Under the pieces are notes generated by a model. That model was not told the origin of the DNA. It ran no database searches and was given only the letters and a program-made list of their open reading frames with translations. From NCBI GenBank assembly GCA_918807975.1, contig OU964922.1, positions 21,440,329 through 21,504,328 on the forward strand: a stretch of 64,000 nucleotides of DNA, given 5' to 3'. The position numbers and the translations under genes are program-made. The DNA comes from Aplidium turbinatum (lineage: Eukaryota; Chordata; Ascidiacea; Aplousobranchia; Polyclinidae). Of this stretch, positions 24,401-36,400 are shown one piece after another; positions within the stretch are counted from its first letter, which is position 1, and every line of letters begins with the position of its first letter.

Positions 24401-27400
24401 CACCATGGGTTCCCCATTGGGCCCAACACTGGCAAACTTTTTCTTGGCACACATCGAAACCAAAATATTTGAATTTTATCGTGATTTTTATCCCAAACTG
24501 TATTTACGTTATGTTGATGATATTTTCGCGATTTTTGATGATGATGAATCGTGCTCAAAATTTTTAAACCTTTTAAATTCGCAACATAAAAATATCGAAT
24601 TTACACTTGAAAAATCCAATGATACCATCGCTTTTTTAGACGTTGAAATTGAAATTAAACGTAATTCTTTTGACACCTGGATCTGACGAAAACCTACCAA
24701 CACTGGCTTGCTTTTAAATTATAACGCTCTATGCCCTAGCAAATGGAAATCTGGTTTAATCTTGTGTCTGTTATCTCGTGCTCGTTTGGTGTGTTCTGAT
24801 GATCAGTTGTTTCAGAAAGAAATCAAGAAATTAAAAAACATGTTTTATTTAAATGGATATCCTTCTCACTTTTTCAATAAAGTCTTAAACACCTTCATGG
24901 CTGATGAACCAAAAGACACGCCTGAAGAAGTAGATTTTAGTTATTTTATTAATATACCCTTTCTAGGAAAATATTCAACAATTTTTGCGAAAAACCTAGC
25001 TAAACTTATAAAAAAAGAAATTTTCATGTGACATTCATCCTGTGTATAAAACATTTAAAGTGCACCAATATTTTCAACTGAAGTCGCCTACCCCCTTTGC
25101 TCTTTCTTCAAATGTTGTGTATAAATTTAGTTGTTTGCGTGACGCAAACCAGACATACATTGGTATGTCAACCAGACATTTGTTGACAAGGGCCGGGGAG
25201 CACTTAAATCCAAACCTAACAACTAAAAGTGCAATTAAAGAGCACATCGCCTCTTGTGAAACGTGCACTGACAATGTCTCGATCGACCAATTTAAAATCA
25301 TCTCTCGAGGCAGATCTGATTTTCAGACTAAGATCATGGAAGCCTCAAGAAACAAACGTAACAATCCATCTCTCAACCGGCAGTTATTCGCCTGTGGCTC
25401 ATCGTTCCTTTTGTGTGTGTTCTAATTGTTTTGTCCAATGCCTGTAGTCTACATCTCATGTGATCTGTTTCCCACCGCATAATTTACTCGCAATCATTCT
25501 CGTATCATTTGTTTAGTTTGTGCTTTCAGTCCAGAGTGTCGTTACAGTTACAGTGCATAGTCAAATTTATCTTACAATTTTCATTTTATGTATTGCAGAT
25601 TTAATTCCTGATGAGGACACACGTACGTGTCGAAAACGTTTGAGTTTATTTTATTTTAATTATGTTATATTTTGTGTGAAATAAAGTATGTTAAACCCGC
25701 TAAAGTTACGATATAAAAAATATATATTAAAAAAACACGAACATCACCCCCTCTTTGCTGAATATAATAATTATGACAGATACATGCCTTTTGATTCTCA
25801 ACTTCCTTCTTTCAAGGATCTTTCTCTCAATTTCCTCTTTTCCCTCTTCCGACAGAGCATCATACTCGTCCTCATCCATTTCCTCCAGTTTGTTATTTCT
25901 TATCTTTTCTTCTTCCAGGATACATTGTGCTGAAAAAAATCCAGTTGGACCACAATTAGGAAGAAGACGAAACGCAAAGAAACAAAGCAGTAGCCGACTT
26001 TTTAACCACGTCCAATTGATGTGATTCAACTGCAAAACCAACATACCCTTTTTCTCTTCTATGGCGCGTTGTCTTGCCCTCACAGTGAAATAGTCCAGTT
26101 TTTGAGACACAAAGTAAATATACTTCCGCTTGTTTATTGCTTTGAGCAATGAGATGACTGTTGATTGGTAGCTGAGACTGAACATTGTGTCAAGACCGTC
26201 GAAGATCACGCCTTGATGACAATCGTTCAACTGGAATCAAAGAAAGACACAAATGAACAGACTGCTGCCAAACTTCACAATCATGATGTCAAGCCGAACT
26301 GGCTGCTACCACACTTCACAATCATGGTGTCAAGCCGAACTGACTAACTTTCATTGCACAGTCTCTTAAAAATAAAACTTGTTTTGTTTAATAAGTCTTG
26401 TACTTGGCTGCTTTCCTAAAAATGATGCACTAAAATCAGTGAAAAATCCCAGCAAAGCGTGAAGTCATATTTTACGATTTTAATACACCATTTAGCAGCA
26501 AAGATGAAATTGAATGATGAATGTATTGTATACTGTCGTTGTGTTGGTGAATAGAACGATAGGCTCTGTGGTGGAGTTACCTGCAGCCGCTCAGCCACGA
26601 TCTCGCTCAGAAGTTCTTCTGGCAAAGGGCAACCAATCAAACCTTGGTCTTGCGCAGAAGCTGACGTACTCAACCTCCGGGAGACTGGCCTATCAATGCC
26701 TATGCTGGGTAACTGTGTGAAAAAGCATGAAAAAATAGCATGACATTTGTGCATGATGGCAATTTTTGTCTTGCGAAACGAACATTTAGTCGGTTTTTAA
26801 AGTAAGTTTGTCTTGGCAAACAAATAACAGTATTCCAAAATAATAAAATTTGCAACTCCTGAACTAAAACAAATTGAAGCGAAATCTGAAATAATGTAAC
26901 CCTAGCATCTCCATTCTATAGGTATAAACGGTAGGAGAAATATGTGGTTTTGAACAATTTGAGTCAGACTAAGCTGCTTACTGACAATGTGATAACTTTT
27001 TAGTAAAGGATGAGAATATTCGATCGAATTAATTTACTTGAGATCCCGTAACCTCTGAAACGGTGCGAAGGCCACCGAACTTGCTCCCCACACTGCTCTG
27101 ACCATGCTTGCTGAGAAGGCTTGTTTTCTTTGTGGACACCACCGAAGTACCTCCTCCCAACCTGGTTTCTGTTGTTCCTAAATACATAAACGTTGCTTTC
27201 AAAGACAGCCCAATAAGTGAATGACATCTTAAATTAGAAATTATGCGCTTACAGTAAAAATGTATTAGCAGAAAGGATTGTTTATAAAACACATTTGACC
27301 TTTTTCCGTATTGAAAGTTACAAATCGCCATTTTAAACAGATTGAAAAAACAGCATTACCAACAAACATTTTAATAAGAGTACTTCCACATTCAACTTCC

Positions 27401-30400
27401 TCGAGCTAGATTTCGTTTCCGTGCGTGTTTAGCATAAAAGCAACTATGCAGTTGTAGGTTCAATCACATGTGAAAGTTTTCAATCGGCGCACTCCTACCA
27501 AGAAGTGAGTGCCCGGCATGGCCAGGAACACCATCTAAGCTCATTCCAAGAAGAGTAACTCCTTCTGGCTCCTCCTCCTGACATTCTCTCCCGGCCTGCA
27601 TGCAAAGCTCTCTGGCTTTGCGTCCGTTCTTAAAAGAAAACGACTTTTTTAAGCTTGGTAAATTTCAACTTTTCGTGATGCTGTGAGTAAAAGAGTGATC
27701 AATGCAAATTAAAAAAAGCACAAAATAAAACCTCCCCAAAGTGTTGAGCACACCTCAGTATTCCCATTTGATATAGCTTCCAGTACAATGTCGTCCACGG
27801 TCAGACGGGCAGCTCCATAGGTCTTCGCCAGTAACACAGATGTTTTTGTTTTGCCTGAAAACAAGGCAACTTGGACAGTAAAGTTTTTTGATATTTTAAA
27901 CATTTCTTGATACAACACCACTATGATTTGCAACAATTGAAACCTTTTCTAAAAACTTAATTAAGATACCGCTAAGACAGAAAGTGTTACAGCACATTAA
28001 AAAATACATATTTTAAAACAAGATCTATTCACTTAGGCTTGATGAATCAAAGCACAAAATTGACAATACTGTTAGCTAGAATTACCGGAGCCAGGAGGTC
28101 CGTGCACTATGATGACGACACCGCGCCTGTTTCTGGCCGAGCGACCTTCTGGGCTCAGATCAATGCCGAGGTGCCGAGCTATTGCAGCCGACACTGGTGT
28201 TATCTCCAGGTCACCGACAGCTATCGCGCTATCCAACCCTGGGTGGTTAACCAACACAAAGTTACCAAGTCTATCATGAGTTAAAATTAGAATTACTTGT
28301 TATTCATGGTGTGTTAGTTTGATGATCATTCGTAATAGTAGCCTTTGGCTAAATTCTGTGTAATTTGGTGCTACTGTTAGCATGCAAAACTGAACTAGAT
28401 GAATAAAAATTGAAATGATGATTATTCATTGACTGACCCATCTCGTCTGATTTTATAAGATCATCAGATTCCGTCTTCTTCTTACTAGACGAGCGCGACG
28501 AGCTCTCATTCTGAACAAAGAAATTCGTTGAAACGCCATTTCCTTTTTTTGTATGAACAAAACTCGAAAAGCACTAACTACAACACACGATATACCAGCA
28601 AAAACTAATTGGGATGCAACTAATGGCATATGTCAGAGGTGACCAACATGTCGATGGCAGCCGACGAGAATTTGGCCACACCTGGCATATGTGAAAGCTG
28701 AAATCAAGATGAAGGAAATCAAATTCTGAATAAACACCTGAACAACATTTTCAGCCATGGTCGATAGCTCGTCGCTTTTCATGTCGTTCGCAAATATGAC
28801 GTCATCACATACCGTTTCGTCAACCTCTGCCAGGTCATTGACTAAAGATATAATAAAAATATAATCTTCACCAAGATAAGCTGAACTTTTAACATCGTTA
28901 GAAAGATTGACGACGTAAAAAGGGCAACTTTTGCCCGTTGGAAAATAAAGAAACTGGAAAAGAGATAGTAGCATTGAAGTAAAAAGGAACATAATTGTGT
29001 AGATGCAAACATGCCCACCAAATCAGTCCGAATGTGACTATCAAATGTTGATGTTTTTTAAAGATTCGATTCAGTATGGCAACTGAATGCAACAAAAATT
29101 CATTAAGATTAAAGAAAGCATAATTGGATGAAACACACCATCAAGCTTATCCTTGTCTTGTTTTTGCCTTGTAGCCTGATATTTTTCTTCTTCGTCATGA
29201 TAAAACTGGATCAACTCCGTTGGCAATTCTTCTCCTGGTAATCTTGGAGGGAGTAGCAAATTTCCCAGTTCATCGTATCCCTTCATCACCCGTAAAATCT
29301 AAAAAAAAAACACAATTGAGGCCCGGAGTCAATTGAAACGCACTTTTCTTAGGTTGTTCGAAAACTCTTTGATTAAGATGTGTATGAAATAACATAAAAC
29401 ATAATAGAAACAACGATGCACCTTTTCTTCCAGCAAGTACTGTTTGTCAAAGTTTAGGGAGTAAAACTCAGCGGTGAAGGGGGTAGGATTCCTCACAGTC
29501 ACATCCATTTCGTCTCCGATCCCATGAGGAAGGATGGGTCCGAACTCTATCAGATTCGGTTCAAAATCAAGTCTCGGTTCTTGGCCTTCTCCTCTGCACG
29601 CTATGGACACACGAGAGGTCGACTGCGAGATTTGCATGAACATGCGTTGAGCGTAGTGTTTCTGTGAATGTCGGAGAATGAACAGGATGAAAGTCACAAC
29701 GCAAAACAAAGAAAACTTCAAATAGTCTAACGGACCGGTGAAATTAATTTAGCTTAAAATGTTTTCTCAACTAAAGCGGTACTTCGTTAGCAACAATTCA
29801 ATAACCTGAAACATACATAAAATTGTTAAGACTGAGGTTTTGCATTTGATATACATAATTACATAATAATACATACATATACAACACCATCTTGGTGAGC
29901 TGTAAAATTTTGCCCCAACTTTTTTAACAATTGAAGGTTTTCAGGGTGCAATTATCGCATAAACGTTACGCTACTGTTTTATTAAGCGCTAAAATCATCC
30001 AAAATCTATGTCGAGCTGAAGAAAGCAACATAGAAACATGCTAGCTAAACTTTTTTTTCTAGAGAATTTTAAAAAAAGTTGGACTTAACTGGTAAGTTAT
30101 ACTGTCGGTTAATAGAAGTTGAACTAAATTTTCGGCTGAACAGGACGAGCCTTTTTTTTATGAGAAAGGTCAATTTAAAGAAACGCATATGCAAATACCG
30201 AGGCAATAACACACGCGCTTTTCAGCTCTTATACTTTTGAATAAAAACCAAAAAACGTTATTATTTAGTAAAAGAAAAAAAAAAGCTAATCACAATGGGA
30301 TAAGCACCATCTCATCAAATGACTCAAGTCTCAATCGTTAATAAGCGAAAATCTTATTGGCCAATGACAACTCACCGTTTCAGTTGGCATGAATTTGATT

Positions 30401-33400
30401 TGAATATTCATTCTCTGTCCTGGGCCCAGGAAGCCTTGAGCCGGCATCATTTCAAAATGGTTCGGTCTTAACCTGCTCTCGCGTCGCGCCTTGCGTCGCA
30501 AATGCATCGGCAAATGCTTGTCATACTGTAATGAAAGTTTGAAAAAATCTCGGCTAAAAATAAGATATTGACAAGACTGAAACGAAACAACAAAAACGTC
30601 TTCCTTTACTAAAAAAGGATTGAGTACCGTACTCACAGAGCGAGATGTCAAAAATGACGGAACTGCTCATCCCTAATCCATTTTTAATTGTAATGAATTT
30701 TATGCAAGAAAGTTTGCTCACAGGTGTGTGTGCGGTGTACACAAAATCAAAAATATTTTGATAAAAAGTTCTTCAAGCAGAAAAATTGGTCAGACAACAA
30801 AGATCTGAAACTTGTGTCAGTGAAGCGAAATTTTTCTATATGTAAAAAATATATAATATTGCATCTGGTAGATTTTAATTGGTCTTGAACAAATAATGGG
30901 GGTATTGCTACATATTAAGGCACCCGTCAGTTAAAATTGTGTCCTGTGTTTATTCTTGAGCCTCATTCTATTTAAACATTTTTAAACTGATTTTTGGGTG
31001 CAACGAATTGGATGGAATACGAAATTATAACCTAGTGGAAAAAGTACACAGTTGGTTAACTTCGCCTCAGTCGGATAGAGCAAGGTTAATGATTAGTATC
31101 TCAAAGTTCCAGCCAAAAGTGGCCGCAACAAGAGCATAACGTCATCTATCAGCTATGTCGGAATTATTTCATAAATAAGTTAAATAGACGTAAAACACAA
31201 GACGTACCAGCGAGCGGTTGGACTCACTACTGATGGAGGTCCATTCGCATCGTACACTTTCTTCGTTGTGAAGCTGAATGGTCACCACCTTGCACTGGCC
31301 GCACTGAACCACTTCGAAGTCCACCGTATCCGAACTCACTTTCAGGTCGGGTACAGCCACATGAGCTCGCAGGTGGACGCATAGTTGCGGCCCGGATAAT
31401 ATCTGTTGTGAATTTCATATTATAGTTAGCTTTCCAGAAAGTTTTGCAACGTTCAAAATATTCAAACAATTGAACAAAAAATTTAATTCTCGACCAAATT
31501 AAATACAAGTCAAATGGTAGGATAAAAAAATGCGTATTTAACAACAGAGTATTAAAAAGTGCTCTATCTTGGCCAAGTCTTTTGATGCTTGCGCATGGTG
31601 ACGTACATGTTCTGGTCTGAAGCTTTAACTAATCTGTAACTTCTTCTTCCTTCGACCGAAAGGTGCCGAACAAGCGCGCTCTCAAGTTTTTGTAATTTTC
31701 ATAAATTATTACGTGACCGATAAAGTTGAATTTTCTTTTTATTGAATATTGCAGTAGCCCTGACTGTCTTGTTTCTTTCAGTGTCATATGCACAGTGTCA
31801 TATGCGTATCATATGTTGGTAACATTATTGCAACTGATATTTGTAACAAAATTCAGCAAGTGCGTCCTTGACCAGATAGTCACTGCATGATTCAACATTG
31901 CTGATGAAAGGAGAATCCATCCTTCTCGTGCTTGTACAGCATTTATTTTCACTGCATTCTTTTGATCTCACAGCGTTAGAACCAAAACTGAGAGATTTTG
32001 AAATTCATCAGTGTTTATTTCTGCACATAGTATTACAGTATACAACGGGAGAAAACTTTGCTACTGCTCTTCTGCTCAACAGAACCATTTTAAGCAAAGT
32101 ACGAGATGAACTCAAACCTGGCAAGCCGTGTTGCTTTCTTGTGGTTACATAATGTAATCATATGTATTCATGTTCTCTGGCTTGGAGAGTAAATGCAGTC
32201 ACGGAATTCAATTTTCGTTTTAGCTTTTTAATATTTATTCTAAATAGGCGTATAGTGTATAATTTTTCTCAGTTGTCTGCAGCATCCACACATTTATTGA
32301 GGGCCCATCATCGATGAAATCGTGTAGGTTTTGTTTTTCGCATAAGCTTGATTATTGTGAATCATATTCTAGCAAACGAAAATGACACCTGGTAAATAGT
32401 CTTCATTTTAATGCTTCACAATGCTTGTTCCAGAAACTATTTGCACTTAACTCACATTGATTGGCATCATGGCTCGCACCGGTCCTACTTCACGATTAGC
32501 CCCACGAGGGTCAAAGGTCACTTTAAAGTCAACCGTCTCATGATCAGGGTAACCTGGCAGCTGCTTCACTTTGTCAAGATCAGCGCAAAATCCTGCGATT
32601 CACCAACAAGATTGGATAAGTGAAAGTTACCAACTTTAAAATGAAGTTTGATTAAAAAAAGCAAAGTATCGAGAGGCCACACCCAACTGATCGATGAAGT
32701 TTATTGTTCTCTACACCCTAAAAATGTCGCGCACTTACACAGGTAGATCTACATCGACTCGATTTTCTCCCTACGACAAACCTGTGTGGCGAAGCGACGA
32801 TCGGTCGGCTGAGAAAGACACGGGAAAGTGTGACGTGTTCGTTGCCATGACAATATGTGTCCTCACATTCCCCAGGATGACGTGACCAAAATCTAAGACG
32901 TAGTCGGTCAGACGTATCCTACAAACAAATACAAAAGTATGAAACCTGCAAAATGCATAAAACGGCAACCGTTGAATCTGTAAAACACTGGTGGGAACGG
33001 TTCTCTTTTCTAACAATACTCGCAACGTTCATCTGAGGGTTCGAAAGAAAAATCAGAAACATACGAGTTGTTGTATTGCTTCACTGACGTTTCGCGCACC
33101 ATGACAATGCACATCCTCAGAGCGAATAAGGTACAAAATGAAGTTTTGGTTGATGAAGATTGAATACAAAATCAACCAAATCATTGTCGTACAAATAAGA
33201 ATCAAAATGTAATAATATTCAGCACGATTGGACCACCAATACCATGAAAACGAAGACAAGGATAAAAAAAACAACAAAACCATAGTCGTCCTTCACTTAT
33301 GAAGATAGATAGCAGGCAAAAGAAAAAGTTATCAATTACGATTAAATCAATTTGTAATCTTATAACAGTTGCATATTGCAGGAAAGTAGTGACATTTTAA

Positions 33401-36400
33401 AAGTAGAACCACCACCTACGTCATTTATTACTTTTTCTGATATGATATTTTCTAACATGTAAACACCTGGGAAATTTTCTTTTTTTAGCCTTCAATCCGC
33501 AAGATGGGTTCATGGCAAACCCAGTCGCAGCAAAAATATGTCTGTTATCGGAAGCAAAGTCTTTTAACATCAATCTCTCCACCTCCACGCGGATGTCTTG
33601 CTCCGATGGAAAACTCTGTTGACAGACATGAAAAAATTATGTAAAATTGAATTAAAAACAACATCTATGCCAAGGGCTTCAAACTCAGATTGCTCAGAGG
33701 GCCAAATGAATACGTGTAATTAGCCCGAGGGCCGCAATACCTTTTTGCATTGTGGAAAGTAAAGCCTGTCGCCCTGGCCCGTTTCAACTTTCTAATTTTG
33801 CCGACGCGTCCTGCAGAGTTTTTGTTTCACACCCTCCTTCCACACACTCTCTTTCACACAGGTACCTCAACTACCCCAACCTGGCCCTGCAACCTAAGGT
33901 GGTGGACCTCCTCCTCGGGTGCATCGTCACTCCAAAAACACGCCGCTCCCCGCCACCGCGGGTGTTGCAGGCCGGTTCTTGGAAGTCTCTAACCTGGCTG
34001 TATTTATTGTGCTTGTCTCGCTGTGTCAATTATTTGTACCGTGAGTTGTCGATGCTGATAAAACAGCTCATCTTCATCATCGTTCAATAATCAAAACAAA
34101 AATGTAATAAAAGAGGCACCGAAGTAAGAATGTAAGATCGCAAAAAAGGGAATAATAGTAAGAACAAAGAGATAGAGAAACACTGTAAAAACGATAAGAA
34201 AAAAAGCAAACGGAACGAGTTGAACCTGGAGGGCAAAAGTCTTGCAACCGGCTTTCAAAATGCAAGAAAAAAACGAAATTCTTGAAAAACTGACTGAAAT
34301 AGGATATCAAGGTTTCTATTGAGATAAAGACCGCAGACGAGGACGGAGGACTACCCTGATACTTGACCTACATTGACCGAGATAAGTTCTGTACTGCAGG
34401 TCACGTATCAAGGTAGGAAGCTACAAGTTCTATTGCCATTTAAGCATCACACTTCGTTCCCGTTATGTTCCATCTGACGTGCATCTATGCACTTCAGAGG
34501 TTGAAAAATCTCACAATCTTGCAACCAGATCTGTAGAGCTTAATGTTATGCGCTTTTCTCTTTACCAGCAAAAGCTGTTTCACAAACGTAGCAGGAGATG
34601 TGTCAGAGAATACGCCTTTTTTTATCGCTGAAACGCACGAGCGATGCAAGGTATTAGAGCCAGCTAAGACCCGTAGTTCAGTTGTTTGCAACGTTTGTCT
34701 CATAAGTTTCATTTTTTGCATCTGTTTTCCTATGAGTGGCCCATAAAGGGTTCCAAATAGAACAATTTACAGAATAGAATAATACTCCACACCATCATCA
34801 TTCGTCATAGATGAAAGCGAATGATTTAAAGTGGAACTACTTTTATATGTCTCAAACCTGACATAAAACTAAAGAAAAGTGCTTAGTTTTGTTGACAAAC
34901 CCAGGTCTCTGCTTTCACCTCGACGTCCATGGAGGGGCTTCCATCGTAACTTTTGTCTCTGTTGTAAATGGAAGATCGGCTGCTGCACCGATCAAATTTG
35001 CTTGTTTCATTCTCCAAGTTTTCCCTGGCTTCCTTCAGTAGTGCCGTGTAGCTGTCCTCGTCATGTGTGAATATTGGTAAGTCTAGTGAGAGTCGCGGAA
35101 AGACACCTTCTCCGACAACGTTGATGGTCGTTGGTTCAAAGTGAGCGATTTGAATCTGCAATCAATTGTGAAGTTAAGATGTTGAAAAGGCATTCGTGTT
35201 TATGTCAGTGGTTCTTAAACTGAGGGGCGCACCTCCCTTAGGGAGCGTGAAGATTCTTTAACAGGGGGCGCTGAGTTGGTAGCCTGTCTTGCCGTACTAG
35301 TATGCTACTGAATTGTACAAGTCGTAAACAGAAATGTTGTCAACACACCATACCTTGTGTCACAATTATTGACAGGAAACGTGAGCTAGTTTTGACTTTA
35401 TTTTCCAAAGCTTATTTTTGCGGTTGTTGTTTAGTGCATTGCTAGGCAGCAATGTTTGTTTTTGTTACGTTTTTTTGTGTGAAAGTGGCTTTTCTGCACT
35501 TTCAAGTGTGATGACACAAGCTCGGAATAAACTTAAGTGTGGACCTGACATGCGATGTGCATTGCCTTCAACTAAGCCACGAATTAACATGTTGGCTTCA
35601 AGGAGTAAAAGCAGAGATGCCACATCATGACCAGAAAATCTAGGCACACTTTGCACTTTCCTGTTTATTCGGTCGTTTTGATGATGAATTAACTATTAAC
35701 AAATAGATTGAGTAGAAGTATTATATAATCTATCCATTCTATTACATGGAGCATCAGATGTCCAAGATCTTCCAATGAAGTGGACACTCCGTACTGACAG
35801 TGATTTATCTCCTGATTTATAGATAAAAAGAAAGCAATATAAAAAATATTATTTAACAACGTCAAAAGACAATTTTTTCACCTCAAAAGACTTGTGAAAT
35901 TTCTCTGGTATGCCAGGCCGATAGTTGACTTTGAGAAACAAGTCAGTAAACGGAGCAACATAACCGGAGTTTGGAAGCAACATTGGTATTCCTGCAACCG
36001 AATCGTCGTCGCTGAGACCGCTGACACCAATGAAGTTAAACCCAACACGACCGGTATTTTCCAGCTTTATCTCGCCAACAGCAATTTGATTGAACATCTA
36101 CAAATACATACCACGTTTTAGAGCAAATTTTAAGAATAAAATATAGCGCTAAAGCTGTATTTTTGATGTCGGGCTGAAACAGTTAAAACAATAGCAATTA
36201 TCTCGATTTAAAAATTCCCATCCTCGTAAGACCAACATCAAAACACCAATCGCGAGGTGTTTTAACTGGACCTTCAAAGCAGTTCTCCATTTTAGTTCAA
36301 CTGACATCGGGATACGTCTAAACAACAAACCTCAATTTACAGACAAACTATGCCATCAGTCCTAACCGGTGATTCAAGCGTCTACGAGGACGAAGCCTTA

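Larger units (their letters stand above)
22747..25709. mobile_element. Penelope-like retroelement, two copies head to head
   Basis: A plus-strand copy (24013-25709) and a shorter minus-strand copy (22747-24012) meet at their 5' ends. The shared 1.27 kb is almost identical, so the arrangement is young. Coding parts: reverse transcriptase with YVDD, then a GIY-YIG-type endonuclease domain. Both copies end in the same 3' sequence, GTTAAACCCGCTAAAGTTAC. Inverted or partly tandem copies are usual for Penelope-like elements. Both copies lack the 5' part and the coding frames are broken in a few places, so the element is inactive. It fills the intron between w39 and w40. Confidence 0.9.

Noticed and set aside
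31898-32152. 84-codon plus-strand ORF in an intron
   Set aside because: No recognisable domain and no supporting signals; length is within chance for this much DNA.
32739-32781. Alternative later donor (gtaagt at 32738) for exon w25
   Set aside because: The frame meets a stop before it, and the phase would not match w26.
33750-34090. Overlapping plus-strand ORFs of 80 and 112 codons
   Set aside because: Two overlapping frames, no conserved motif, biased composition; likely part of an old repeat.
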